Part shown: piece after piece, positions 11,431 to 22,640 of the stretch
Position numbering within the stretch: position 1 is the first letter of the stretch
Layout: each line of letters starts with the position of its first letter
Assembly: GCF_963576675.1 (NCBI RefSeq)
Contig: NC_088912.1
Span: 13,787,001-13,851,000 of the forward strand
DNA from: Euphorbia lathyris
Lineage: Eukaryota > Streptophyta > Magnoliopsida > Malpighiales > Euphorbiaceae
Direction of reading: 5' to 3'
Length of the DNA: 64,000 bases
Made by a program: the position numbers and the translations under genes
Notes under the pieces: generated by a model
What the model saw: the letters and a program-made list of their open reading frames with translations, nothing else
Told to the model about the DNA's origin: nothing
Database searches by the model: none

Positions 11431-13340
11431 ATTAATTGACGTCCTAGATCACACATTGCTCTTTTAATACTAGTATTTCCGATTTGGTAGGAAATAGCAA
11501 ACATACCTCTGTCCTTGCACTTTTGCGGCATTTTTCCTTGTAGGACAGCAGATACATTCTCGCACATTGTTATCTTTTCATACCCAATTTTTTTTATCTT
11601 GTTAGCACACAATTCTTTAAGGAATTTAACATATCGAGGGATTTGTCTAATAACATCAAGCAATGGCATATTTACCTCAACCTTGCGGAACGTCTCAAAG
11701 ATGTCTTTCTCCTCCTTTTCTTTCTTTGATTTGGCCAACCGACTAGGGAAAGGTGGTCTATTTACCAAAGGTGTGTCTTGATTTGTGGCTTTTTCTCCAG
11801 ATGACTTACCAACTGAACCTTCTTTCTCTTTTTCTGTCACCCCCCCTTTGATTGCAGATTTCTCTGACACAGGTTGTTCTGATTCGGAAATAGACTTAGT
11901 CTTGGGAAAGACTAATGCTTTTCCGCTGCAAAGCGAGATTGCACTCACATTCTGTCTCGGATTCGCCTCAGTTTGTGAAGGTAACTTCTCCTGGGATTGT
12001 ATTGCACTTAGAATGGTCGCTATCTGACTCATTTGCTTCTCTAAATTTTGGAAATTTGCTTGAACATTTACATTGATCTTGCTTTGTTCTTCCTGAAATT
12101 TCAACAAGTTAGAAAGAACAGATTGGTCATTAGGATTTGGCAGCATACCTGAATTTGGATCTGTTTGAACAGGTCTATATTGTTGAGGTCTTTATTGATA
12201 TTGTTGGGGAATGTTTGATTGAAGCACATTATTTTGCTGCTTGTAGCTGAGGTTCGGATGATCACGTAATCCGGGATTATATGAATTTGAGTATGGGTCA
12301 TAATTATGTGGAGGTTGCCCCTGATATCCGAGGACGGCATTAATCTGTTCCGGTGTTCCTTCATGCAATGTGGGACATTCATTTGTGGCATGTCCAGTAA
12401 CTGTACAGATCCCACATGCCTTAACTTGAACTACCTTTCCTACAACCAAATTTTTTACAAGAGATGTCAAAGCATTTATTTTTTCTTCAATGGAAGAAGT
12501 ACTTACCTCATAAGCTTTCCTTGGACCATCTTACTGCTTCCCAAATTATTGGGAAGTTTCTGCCATACTTTTGATCAAATCTTTAGCTGCATTTGGTGTT
12601 TTATCAATAAGGCTTCCCCCACTAGCAGCATCTATCATCTTTCTTTCCATGCCTAACATTCCCTCATAAAAATATTGAATAAGAGAATGTTCAGTTATCC
12701 CATGTTGGGGACAGCTTGCACATGGCCTTTTGAACCTCTCCTAATAGTCATGGAGTGTTTCAATATCTTTTTGCCTTATTCCAGTAATCTCTATTCGAAT
12801 CATTGCTGCTCGAGAAGCTGGAAAATACTTCTCTAGGAATGCTTGCGTCATGCCAATCCATATTGTGATGGATCCAAAGGGTAGGTTGAGAAACCAGTCT
12901 TTAGCAGCATCCTGCAAAGAAAAGGGAAAAGCTCTTAATTTCACTTGTTCCTCAGTTATTCCTTGGGGACTCATACCTGAGCAGACCGCCTGAAATTCTT
13001 TGAGATGATTATACGGATTTTCGCTTTCCATTCCATGAAACTTAGACAAATAATGAATCAGTCCCGATTTAAGTTCAAAAGCTGCATTTAGGACTGGGTA
13101 TGTGACGCATAAGGGCTGTTGATCAGCCTGAGGTGCATGAAGTTGTCTTAAAGTTCTGGCTGCCATCGTCTCCTCTTCAGATTGTTCACTTTCTTCACTG
13201 GAAATTTCTTCTTCTTCACTAGAACTTGAAGTTTCAACACCTTGAAGTTTCTGCAGCTTTGCTTCTTTTCGGAGTTTCCTTACTGTTTTTTCTATTTCTG
13301 ATTCAAAAAGAAGTTGTTCCAAATTTTCAGACCTGGTCAT
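11400..13340 (-). pseudogene. Athila gag
   Basis: One frame, starting MTRSENLEQLLFESE, carries an acidic low-complexity segment and then the Athila gag core (FHGMESENPYNHLKEF, LRAFPFSLQDAAKDWF, FLEKYFPASRAA). A TAG follows HDY at about 12738. The same frame continues, with further stops near 12540 and 12190, to a zinc knuckle CGICTVTGHATNEC (CX2CX4HX4C, about 12400). A Gln/Asn-rich stretch and a NLEKQMSQIATIL helix come next. The protease begins at CDLG near 11440, where a one-base deletion shifts the frame inside the DLGAS-type active-site motif. Product role: capsid and RNA binding. Confidence 0.8.
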
Positions 13341-13367
13341 AAATTGCTTTAAATCAAGTTAGAATAT

Positions 13368-13385
13368 TCCCCGGCAACGGCGCCA
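13368..13385 (-). other. Primer-binding site complementary to tRNA-Asp
   Basis: The minus strand reads TGGCGCCGTTGCCGGGGA, complementary to the 3' end of plant tRNA-Asp including CCA. It sits 5 nt from the 5' LTR edge at 13391. This primer type is usual for Athila/Tat-lineage elements and fixes the minus-strand orientation. Confidence 0.85.
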
Positions 13386-13390
13386 AAATT

Positions 13391-14806
13391 TGATGGGTGT
13401 CGAATCCACCAAAGATAAATATAACTTTACTTAACCGAAATATGGATTTGTAACAAAGGTAAGCAAAGGTCGAACCCAAGGGAATATTACTGACTCAAAA
13501 CAATAATGACTTGATAAATAAACAAAGTAAATAAATAGGGGGTTTTGATTTGTGAGATTTAACTAATTGTGAAGAGAATTTCGAATTAAATAAAATCAGC
13601 AGGAGTAAATATGATTTTGTAAACAATGTCGGAGAAATCCGATCAAGGGGGTTCGTAGGTAGGTAATTCACCTAGTATCGATCATAGACATATAAAATAC
13701 AACCTTATACACATACCAGATCAGTTTGGAGTATTCTTCCTTAATATTAAACTGGTCAAGCACGCGCGAATAACCAGTTCCTAATCAATAAATAATCATG
13801 CCTCAGCGGTCAGGATTTAATTTATTGACAGCCTGATGAATTAGAAGAACCCGACCTTAGCCAACCGACACTCAGCGTAGACGATTCAGAAACTAAATTA
13901 CTTGTTCATTCGACTAAAATAAACCTAATTAATTTTGTATTAATGTCACATGAAAGACAATCTCAGGTTGTCAAATCTGAATGTATTCTTTCAAATACAA
14001 AACTAACCTAATTTAGATTATCGATTGCTACTATGATTGGTTCGTTTAGGTGAAACTCTAACTTTACCAATTCAGCCATATGACAATCCAATTCAAACAA
14101 CGACCTGCAGTTATCATTCGAAGATTGAATAATCAATTGAGAATAAATCCCTAAATGGAATGAACAAATAAACGGTACATTAATAAGAATAATTAAAGCG
14201 CAACAGTTTCACGATAATGAAGAAAAACCTCATTTGAATTAACCATTAACCGAATATAGAAGTTTAGCTACGAATAGCCATGAAAGAACACATGTTTCTG
14301 TTTCAAAAAGAGAACAAAAATGATACTGAAAAATAAAACCTAAAAAGAACCTCTTTCCAAGAACGTAAATCAGGCCTTTTGTAGAGAAAAGCCTCTCCTA
14401 AAAATTAGCTAACAAAAAGATAGTTTTTGTTTTTAAACTACAATCAATATCTTTTCTAATCTGTCATATCTCCTAATTTCGTGCATGCTTAGTCATTCCC
14501 AATTGTCCAGGTTCATTCTTGATAGAATAAGGGAGAGTCCTGATCAATTCTGGAATCTGCAATTCCCGAAATCCTTAGTCTTGGGCAAGACTAACTTTAT
14601 CTTCGTTTCAGCTCCTCCGAGTCAGCTCCAAATTCCCTTCTAGTCCAAATTTGCTTCAATTAAGTCCAATTCTGCTCCTTTTAATCATTTGAGTCTTGTG
14701 GAGGCAAATCCAACCAAAACAAGCAATAATACCCAAAATAACACCAAATTAATTAAATAACCTAGCATTAAAGTGGACATTTGAACGTTGAATCGGACAC
14801 TTATCA
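13391..14806 (-). repeat. Athila 5' LTR
   Basis: It is 1416 bp, runs from TGATGGGTGTCG to GGACACTTATCA, and is followed by the TCATC target duplication at 14807-14811. It lies next to the primer-binding site, so it is the 5' LTR of the minus-strand element. Scattered substitutions separate it from the 7146-8561 copy. Confidence 0.88.
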
Positions 14807-14811
14807 TCATC

Positions 14812-16630
14812 AAATCAAAAAATAGAAAGGTTTCAATGCTAAAAACCTAATTGATCTTGCTAATGTGATCCCTAAGGTTTCTACACCTAGAAATGAATCC
14901 ACACAGAAAAAAACTCATAAAGGGAAGGATAGAGATAACAAGGCTGAGAAGTTCTGCCCTCACTGCAAAAGAAATAGACATACTAAGGATGAATGTTTCT
15001 TAATCCATGGATTTCCTAACTGGTTCAAAGGAAATAAAAACTCTTCTAATAGCGAGAATTCCACCTCTACTGCTTTGTATAGCCGGGGCAGTCCACTTGA
15101 AGTTGATAATAGTGATGACGAAGTTGAATACCGTAGTCATTCCTCAACTGCAAAATCAATGGAGAAAGATGTTCTTTGCCTAGTGAGTCAAGAAGTGCAA
15201 CAATTACTCAAAGGCAAAGATTTAGCATCTAGCAGCAACAATAACAAATCTGATTTCACAGCCATTGCTGCATGTGGTAAACAACTATCTTCATATTTTT
15301 CACATGCCAATTCAGATTGGATCATTGATTCAGGTGCCTCAACGTACATGTGCAAAGATCTCAATCTGTTTAGTGAAATTACTTGTTCAAATGCCTCTAG
15401 GCAAGTTTTCATGCCAGATGGCTCAACACAGCAAGTAACAAAGACTGGAGTTGTTACACTCAGCTCTAAGCTACAGTTGAAAGAAGTCTTGTATATACCT
15501 CACTTTGAATTCAACTTACTCTCAGCTGGAAGATTGTTACAGGATAATCCTAATTTCACACTTCAATTTTACAACAATAGCTATTTATTGCAGGACCAGG
15601 CCTCTAAGTTGCCTATTGCTGCTGGAGTTTTTCAAGATGGATTGTATTTGCTTATGCATTCATCTTTTGACAATGTCATTTTACAGTAATATATGAATAA
15701 AGGCAAGTATGCAGCTTGCTTGGTTAATTCTACAACACCAACAGATTCTATTTCCCTTTGGCATTCTAGAATGGGGCACACTTCAAATCAGGTTTTGTCT
15801 AAGCTTTTACCTCAGCTGCCTGATTTGTCTATTAGTTTAGTTTGTGAGGTTTGTCACAAGTCTAAACAACCTAGAACATCTTTCCCTTTAATTTCTATTA
15901 AAACACAAGCTATTTTTTATTTGATTCATGTAGATTTATGGGGACCTTATAGGCAATCTACCTGTAACGGTTCTAGATGCATGTTGACTGTTGTTGATGA
16001 TTTTTCAAGATGTACTTGGATTTTCTTGTTTGCATCAAAGTCAGATGTGTTTCAATTGCTTGATGATTTCTTTAGAATGGTTCATACTCAATTTTCTACA
16101 AGAGTCAAGCGAATTAGAACTGACAATGGATCTGAATTCACCTCACTTCAAAGCCAACAAGTTTTCAAATCATATGGCTTAGTGCATGAAAAGAGTTGTG
16201 CTCACACACCCAATAAAATGGGGTTGTAGAACGTAAGCACATGCATTTGATGGAAATTGCTAGGGCTTTACTCAAACAGTCCAGTTTGCCCATTCATTTT
16301 TGGGGATATGCCATGCTACATGTTGCTGTTATCATTAATGTTCTACCAACCAAGGTTTTACAGTGGCGGAGTCCATATGTCCTTCTATATTCTACCCAAC
16401 CAAATATGTCAGTGTTCAAGACATTTGGTTGCTTATGCTATATTACTAACACAAGACCTCATATGCCCAAGTTTGAAGATAGAGCTTTCAAATCTGTGTA
16501 TCTCGAAAGTGCACCTGGCCAAAAATGTTATAGGGTTTATAACATTGACCTTAAGAGACACATGGTCTCTAGAGACATTGTGTTTTATGAAACACATTTT
16601 CCAATCATAAATCCCCTAATTTTACTTCAC
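14812..16630 (+). pseudogene. Copia gag C-terminus, protease and integrase
   Basis: This continues the interrupted Copia gag. Visible in order: zinc knuckle CPHCKRNRHTKDEC (CX2CX4HX4C, about 14957), aspartic protease WIIDSGASTYMC (about 15318), and the GAG_pre-integrase block LWHSRMGHTSNQVLSKLLP with CEVCHKSKQ. The integrase core follows with HVDLWGP (first Asp) and RTDNGSEF (second Asp). The catalytic Glu region lies across a one-base deletion near 16217, where the frame moves to 16241 onward (KHMHLMEIARALLKQ). A TAA at 15687-15689 interrupts the protease-integrase linker. Another frameshift near 16640 leads into RT. Together these breaks make the copy non-functional. Confidence 0.85.
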
Positions 16631-16639
16631 TTCCTACCT

Positions 16640-18578
16640 ATTCATCACCCCAAATCACTGTGCCAATTCCTACTGAAAATGTATCCCTCAGCCATGATAA
16701 CAATCTAATTGACACAATTACTGCTATTTCCAACATATCCCCTTCTACTCTGATCAACACTCCTATTCATCAAAGTCCAGAACCACACAATTCTTCTTTT
16801 GAACCTGAAATTCTTCAAACACCTCCAAATTCTTCTTCTTCTTCTATTCATTCTATTTCTATTTCCCCCGTTTCTTCACCAAAAAATTCTCCTTTACCAA
16901 TCAGACATTCCACTAGACACAACAAACCTCCAAATTGGTTGCAAGATTTTGTGGTTAACAATGTTACCTCCAAACTAGCTTCTTCTATTACACCTAATGT
17001 TCAAATTTCACCCTCTTATTGTGCCTTTCTTGCTCAAATTGTTAAGATTCCTGAACCCACTTCTTATGCTGCAGCTTGTGAGGGTCCAAATTGGACTCAA
17101 GCCATGGATAAAGAGCTAAATGCTCTTGAAGAAGACAATACTTGGTTTCTTACCACTCTGCCTCCTGGTAGGACTACTATTAGTGCTAGATGGGTTTTTC
17201 GGGTCAAATACAACCCTGATGGATCAGTTGAGAGATATAAAGCTCGCTTAGTAGCTAGAGGCTATAAGCAACAGTTTGGTATAGATTACACAGAAAGCTT
17301 CTCTCCAATTACCAAGACTACAACTGTGAGAACTTTTCTTGCTCTTGCTGCTGCTTTTCAGTGGCCTATTCACCAAGTGGATATTAACAATGCCTATCTA
17401 CATGGTTATGAAGATGAAGAGATTTATCTTGATCCACCTCTGGGGTATAAAAAGGCACACCCAGGCTAGGTGTGCAGGTTAACTAAGTCATTATATGGCT
17501 TAAAACAAGCCGGGGGACAGTGGTACAAAGAATTCACAGGAAAATTATTGTCCTTAGGCTTTGTTAAATCTTATCATGATTATTGTCTCTTCACTAAGAG
17601 AACTGATTTAGGATTTGTAGCCATTGTGATTTATGTTGATGATGCATTAATCACAGGATCGTCAGAACATCTTATAGTAGAAGTCAAGAAGGCTCTTGAT
17701 GAAGCTTTTACTATTAAAGATATGGGGCATGCTAAATACTTCCTAGGGGTTGAAATTGCTAGATCAGAGGCTGGTCTACTCCTCCCACAACACAAAAACA
17801 TCTCTAAAATGCTCACTGATGCTGGTTTACTTGAAGCTAGTGAGGTTAGTAGTCCTATACCAAGTGGAGTATTGTTTGATGAATCTTCACCACCATTGGA
17901 AAACCCTAAAAATTACAGGAAGATAATTGGGAGATTGTTATATCTTGGTTTTACACGCCCGGATATTTCATGTTCTGAAGTACCTTAAAGGGACTACTCA
18001 CTTGGGATTGTTTTATCCATCCAGCAAAGAATAATCTCAAGTTAACAAGTTATTGTGATGCTGATTGGGGGAGATGTAAACAGGCAAGGAAATCAGTTAC
18101 AGGTTATTGCGTTTTCTTAGGTGATTCTCTCATCTCTTGGAAATCTAAGAAACAAAACACTATGAGCCGCTCATCTGCAGAGGCATAATATAGAGCCATG
18201 GCAACAACTGTGTGCGAATTAAAGTGGTTAAGTTTCTTGTTACAGGAATTCAATGTTCAAGTTCCTTTGCCTATACCACTGAATTGTGATAATCAAGCAA
18301 CAATCTACATAGCCGCTAACCCTGTCTTTCATGAACAGACCAAGCACATTGACATAGACTGTCATGTGGTTCGTGACAAATATATGGAAGGTTTCATTGA
18401 AACACCTTATGTCAATACTGCACATCAATTGAAACACCTTATGACAAATATATTTGCAGACTTCCTGACCAAAGGTTTAACAGGTCCTCAACTCAAATCT
18501 ATCATGACTAAGATTGGTTTCTTATCGATGAGTACTTCAGCTTCAAGGGGGTCTTGGAATGAAGATTTACCAAGATGA
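16640..18578 (+). pseudogene. Copia reverse transcriptase and RNase H
   Basis: RT begins near WTQAMDKELNALEEDNTW, continues through RWVFRVKYNPDGSVERYKAR and QVDINNAYLHG, and has the catalytic YVDD (about 17633-17644). A TAG at 17467-17469 interrupts at the usual PGxV position. After TRPDIS (about 17970) the sequence jumps to HVLKYLKG, so roughly 100 bp are deleted, and the frame shifts. RNase H follows with the family signature SRSSAEA, where GAA has become TAA at about 18187. It continues to the C-terminal CDNQATIYIAANPVFHEQTKHI and ADFLTKGL blocks. Confidence 0.85.
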
Positions 18579-18717
18579 AGTTTTCCCACTTATTGTTACT
18601 TAACACGTGTAACACTTTTAGTTTTTCTGACTGTATAAATATCCATCTTTCTTACATTAATAAATCAATTCAGTTTTATGATATTTTACTCTCTTAAATC
18701 TCCTTATCTCTCTAACA
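18542..18717 (+). repeat. Copia polypurine tract and short 3' LTR
   Basis: The tract TCAAGGGGGTC at about 18543-18553 precedes a probable LTR running from TGGAATGAAG (18555) to CTCTAACA (18717), 163 bp. It contains a TATA-like TGTATAAATATCC near 18633. No 5' partner is present, so the limits rest on the TG...CA ends and the tract only. Confidence 0.6.
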
Positions 18718-18781
18718 ATGTCTGTTTTTATTTTTATTTAAAACCAAACATATGATTTGAAGTTAGTTAATTTTGTGCAGA

Positions 18782-18920
18782 AAAAGCCATGTTGAATAAA
18801 CAGGAAAAAGAATCATGTCTAGATGTGGCTGCATGAACAGATATTTGGGCCACTAAGAAGAACAAAAAAGGTTGCAGAATGTTGCGGGCGAAAACCATCA
18901 CTTCCCATACTATATAAGTA
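18782..18920 (+). pseudogene. Exon-like unit, copy A
   Basis: After an acceptor-like AATTTTGTGCAG (ending 18780), about 140 nt resembles segments near 28190-29060 (minus) and 41240-41400 (plus). Shared motifs include the CATGTCTAGATGTGG-like block, an AAGAAGAACAAAAAAG block and GGCGAAAACCATC. It ends at a donor-like ATAAG/GTAAGTTGAG around 18920. No domain is recognised and stops occur in the apparent frame, so it is called a relic of an unidentified gene. Confidence 0.42.
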
Positions 18921-19131
18921 AGTTGAGACTTAAATTACTAATTTGTTGATTAAATGTGCATTATTTAAAGGAAAAAAGGATGATTTTTTTTTTCCGGAAT
19001 TCATTGATTGGTTGATTGTGTTGTTAAGTTGTATGATTATATGTCTTTGTCAAATGGTATTTGTTTTCTGATCAGTTTAGGGATCTTTTATTGTTTAGAT
19101 GCATTTTTCGTTAATGAATGGTAATAATAAT

Positions 19132-19229
19132 CATGTATATATAAGCAGAAATGAATGACGACAACATTTATTAGGGGATGCATGTATATATAAGCAGGAA
19201 CAAATGATGACAACTTTTATTAGGGGATG
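19132..19229. repeat. 49-bp tandem duplication
   Basis: Two adjacent 49-bp units, each starting CATGTATATATAAGCAG and ending TTAGGGGATG, lie at 19132-19180 and 19181-19229 with a handful of differences. Confidence 0.75.
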
Positions 19230-19980
19230 TGACTTTGCATAATTACTTAAATAATTGATAAACCAGGATGACAAGCATTAACATTAGCCCCCTATTTCTT
19301 TCAAGATTTAGGATTCCGAATACACAATAAGATGAGTTTTCCCTTTTTTGTCAATCAACTGCACCTATAAAGAAAGCTTAAAGTTTCTCTAAATAAAAAT
19401 GGAATTTCAAATATCAAAATTAGCTAATCCAACACCCAACGATAGACAAAAAAAAAACATAAGAATGATACTCTGAACAACTAAAAAAAGCAAGAAAAAT
19501 GTTAGGTACTGATCCAACACCTATGAGTTCTTGAGTATGTTTTTACAATTTTCTTCATTTTCTGATATTACATGGTCACCTATAGGTAATGAGATGAAGA
19601 ATCTAAGAAAAAAAGGAATTATTGATTCCAACACTCATAAAGCTCTGTCCGTAATTGAAACTGATCAGAGATGATCAGAAACAACCGACAACAACATTAA
19701 TCACCTCTAAGAACAATGACATTCTCATTCAAGCTGCTGTCGGAAATTCAATACCACAAACTTAATGCCCCCGCTCAAGAATTCTTCCTGAACAGGTTTT
19801 CTTCAACCACCAGTGCTGGCCATTGGAGACAGCAATAGTAAGTTTAAGCAGCAAGTATGCAAAACAGCAACAATATAAGACTATTTTCTTCCAAAAACTA
19901 CTGCCCACCCAAATGAAAATTTAACAAAACTAATGATAATTTTAGCTTTTAGATGTTCACATAACATGAACTTCAATTCA
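19230..19980. other. Unassigned AT-rich stretch
   Basis: No ORF or recognised element. Around 19740-19850 the base composition is more balanced and could be a decayed exon, but I cannot assign it. Confidence 0.4.
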
Positions 19981-19984
19981 CTTA

Positions 19985-20060
19985 CAGTCTCTTATCATGG
20001 TTATTGTAAGAAGGGATTGTTTTCGCCGGCAACATTGTCCAATCTAAAATTGTACTGCTC
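19985..20060 (-). pseudogene. Exon-like unit, copy D (exon end only)
   Basis: The minus strand reads a TTTTAGATTGGA block, GTTGCCGGCGAAAACAATCC, then a donor-like CTGTAAGTGAATTG. It parallels the ends of copies A, B and C. Only the last part of the unit is recognisable, and it faces copy A in inverted orientation about 1 kb away. Confidence 0.38.
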
Positions 20061-20164
20061 ATGCACATGCTTTTTCGCATTCTTAAGTTAAAATCATCTT
20101 TCTTTTTTTTTTTGCTTTTTTTTTATCTCAACCGTCCTAGCTGTCTAAATCTATTCAAGTTTTT

Positions 20165-20674
20165 TGATGCGGACATCCTAACTGGCAGCACTGATCACGT
20201 GTGCTCTGGCGGATCCTCAGACATCAAACCCACGGAGGTTATACCGAGGAGGGCGGATCCCCAGGACATACGAGCGGGGCGGATCTAGGAGGACACAAAG
20301 AGGCGTATCAACATCTACCCTGGGCGGATCTCTAGGTTTACTTCCTCCCGAAGTAATTCACCGACAACCCTAACAATCCGTATATATACCATTGTACTGA
20401 TTGTCGGGGCGTATCATCTATTTTACCCTTTTATGGATAACCTTAATAAAACCCTAGTAGGGGTAGTCCTTGTCTTTTATTATCATTAGGGGGATGTATT
20501 TAAACCCTCATTTTGTAAGGATGAAACAACTTTTTATCAATCAAATATCATTCTCTTTGAGAACCTAAGGCTTATAGCTTGTTATTGGGATTCACTCCTT
20601 CTAGTTTATCTAGAGAAGAACCTCTTTGTTGGTTTACGATTAAAACCTCCATTTATCGCTTTCAATCTGTATCA
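20165..20674 (+). repeat. CRM-like 5' LTR
   Basis: It is 510 bp with TGAT...ATCA termini and is followed by the primer-binding site at 20677. The ORF spanning 20061-20288 arises because U3 retains the reading frame that, in the 3' copy, encodes the integrase tail. Confidence 0.88.
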
Positions 20675-20676
20675 GT

Positions 20677-20688
20677 TGGTATCAGAGC
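20677..20688 (+). other. Primer-binding site (initiator Met tRNA)
   Basis: TGGTATCAGAGC lies two bases after the 5' LTR and is complementary to the 3' end of plant initiator tRNA-Met. Confidence 0.85.
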
Positions 20689-20721
20689 CGATTGTTTCCT
20701 GACCCGAAACTTCTTTTGGCA

Positions 20722-22640
20722 ATGGTTCAACCCCGACAACCGCAAGATTCCATGGAAACTAGTGACCGGAGGTATGAGGAGCTGAGGGAGAACCTCGCGG
20801 AGCAGATCCAAGCCAGCCATGAGCGGCAGAGGCAAACCGACCAACGGTTCCTGGAGCTAGCCACCTCCTTAGAAAACTTCAAACTGGAGGTTCTGGCTCT
20901 GATCCGACCAACCGCGGGAGGATCAACCCAGAGAAAGGAAGGAGTCCCTGAACAACAGCTTCCACAAATGGGTCCTAGGGATCCTGAGATAAGAAGACCC
21001 AACTTTGTCCTTGTGCATAACGCTGATAGTGATAGTGATGACTTTGAGGGCATCGGGAATGATGATACCGTTAGGACTATGAGGGATGTTGGGCCTGTTG
21101 ACAACCGACGTATGGAGGTTGCTAGAGTATACCCAGGTCTAGGAAAATTTGATAGAGATGATGCCTTTAAGCTAAAAATAGACTTACCGTCTTTTGGAGG
21201 CGAACTGGATATAGAGGGATTCTTAGACTAGTTATCGGAAGTTGAACGTTTCTTTGAGTATGCTGGGATTCCTGATGAGAGGAAAGTGAGGCTGGTGGCG
21301 TATCGCTTGAAGGGTGGCGCATCAGTTTGGTGGGATCAGATGAGGGAAGAAAGAAGAAGAGGGGGCAGAGATCCAATTAGATATTGGCTACGGATGAAGG
21401 CGATGTTGAGGGAGCGGTTCTTACCGCCGGATTATGAGCAGTATATTTACAGCTCCTATAGGGGATGCTCTCAAGGGACCCGAAGTGTCCATGAGTATAC
21501 CTCCGAGTTCTTGAGGCTTTCGACAAGGGCCAACTTGTCAGAAACTGAAAGCCAAAAGACCTCTAGGTATTTAGAAGGGTTGAGATACAACATCCAGGAT
21601 CGTATTGGCACACAGATGGTGGTTCGGGTACAAGATGCCAGGAATTTAGCCCTCAAGGCTGAGTCTCAACTAACCGGGAGATCCAGGAGATCCGCCACTA
21701 CTGAGTATACGCCTGGAGGAAGAGATAACGTGAAGTCTTATGACAAAGGCAAGCAGGTGGCGAGTGCCAATAGGGCCAAGGTCAACAGTGTGGGAAGGGG
21801 ATCTGTCGGAGATACTAGGCCGTACAAGGAAGCACCTATACTACCTAAGAACAACAACCCATACACGAGGCCAGCGCCTTTCAAATGTTTTCGGTGCAAT
21901 GAGCCAGGCCATAGGTCCAACGAATGTCCTAGGAGGAAGAGCGCCAACATGGTGGAGAGGTATGAAGATGACTATGACGAAGGGGATGAAGTACTTTGTG
22001 AACCCTTAGGAGAAGATGATGATGAGGCAGATGAAGAGAGATACGCCATTCATGTGGTACGTCGTTTGTTAGTCTACAGCCGGATAGAGAGAGATCAGAG
22101 GCACCGACTATTCAGGACCCGCTATCTTGTGAAAGGTGGGCGATGCAATGTGATAATAGATAGTGGGAGCCAAGAGAACATTGTGAGAAGCAGCGCCGTT
22201 CAGAAATTCGGGTTGTCGGTGGAGGCGCATCCCGACCCCTATAGGGTGGGATGGATCAAAAACGTGGGTGAACTTAGGGTGACCCAGAGATGCAGGGTAC
22301 CTATTGTGATTGGTGATTACAGTGATGAAGTCTGTTGTGATGTGGTCGATATGGATGCCTGCCACCTATTGTTTGGCCGACCCTGGCAGTTTGATAACGA
22401 CGCCATCCACGCAGGAAGAGAGAACACTTACAGATTTGTGAAGAATGGGGTGAAGTTCGTACTTACACCAATGATGAGAGAGCCAAAGGCCGACGAGAAG
22501 TCTACCTTGGTAGTTTGTCCTACACACAAATCATTTGTCAGCGAATGTGAAGAGAGCCAGATGGTGTATATGGTAATGGTTAAGGCGAATCACGAACCCT
22601 CCCAAAGGGGCGAAAGGGAGATGCCGAATGAAGTGACCCG
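20722..22640 (+). pseudogene. CRM-like gag and protease
   Basis: It starts MVQPRQPQDSMETSDRRYEE at 20722, then a coiled-coil-like charged N-terminus and the capsid core (IDLPSFGGELDIEGFLD, GGASVWWDQM, LRERFLPPDYEQYIY). A TAG at 21229-21231 breaks the frame where the family usually has Trp. A zinc knuckle CFRCNEPGHRSNEC (about 21890) and an acidic stretch follow. The protease carries the active-site motif IIDSGSQENIV (about 22150) and LLFGRPWQFD. The frame is otherwise open into RT. Confidence 0.85.

Larger units (their letters stand above)
7146..14806 (-). mobile_element. Athila-lineage Ty3/Gypsy element with pol deletion
   Basis: This is a complete insertion. Two LTRs of about 1.4 kb (7146-8561 and 13391-14806) both have TGAT...ATCA ends, and there is a perfect 5-bp target duplication TCATC at 7141-7145 and 14807-14811. 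Genes read on the minus strand: a tRNA-Asp-type primer site, gag (13340-11400), protease remnant and integrase tail (11430-10630), then a long non-coding 3' region. RT, RNase H and the integrase core are missing, so it would need a helper element. By eye the LTRs differ at roughly 2-3% of positions, which suggests a fairly recent insertion. Confidence 0.88.
6466..18717 (+). mobile_element. Ty1/Copia element, 5'-truncated and split by an Athila insertion
   Basis: The order along the plus strand is gag (6470-7145), the inserted Athila element (7146-14806), the gag zinc knuckle, protease, integrase, RT and RNase H (14812-18578), a polypurine tract, then a short 3' LTR (18555-18717). The 5' LTR, primer site and gag start are absent: homology begins at about 6466 directly against the Sirevirus fragment. 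Coding regions carry several stops, frameshifts and a deletion, so the copy is inactive. Confidence 0.82.

Noticed and set aside
13368..13385. tRNA-Asp gene
   Set aside because: Only the 18-nt complement to the tRNA 3' end is present next to the LTR. There is no cloverleaf, so it is a primer-binding site.
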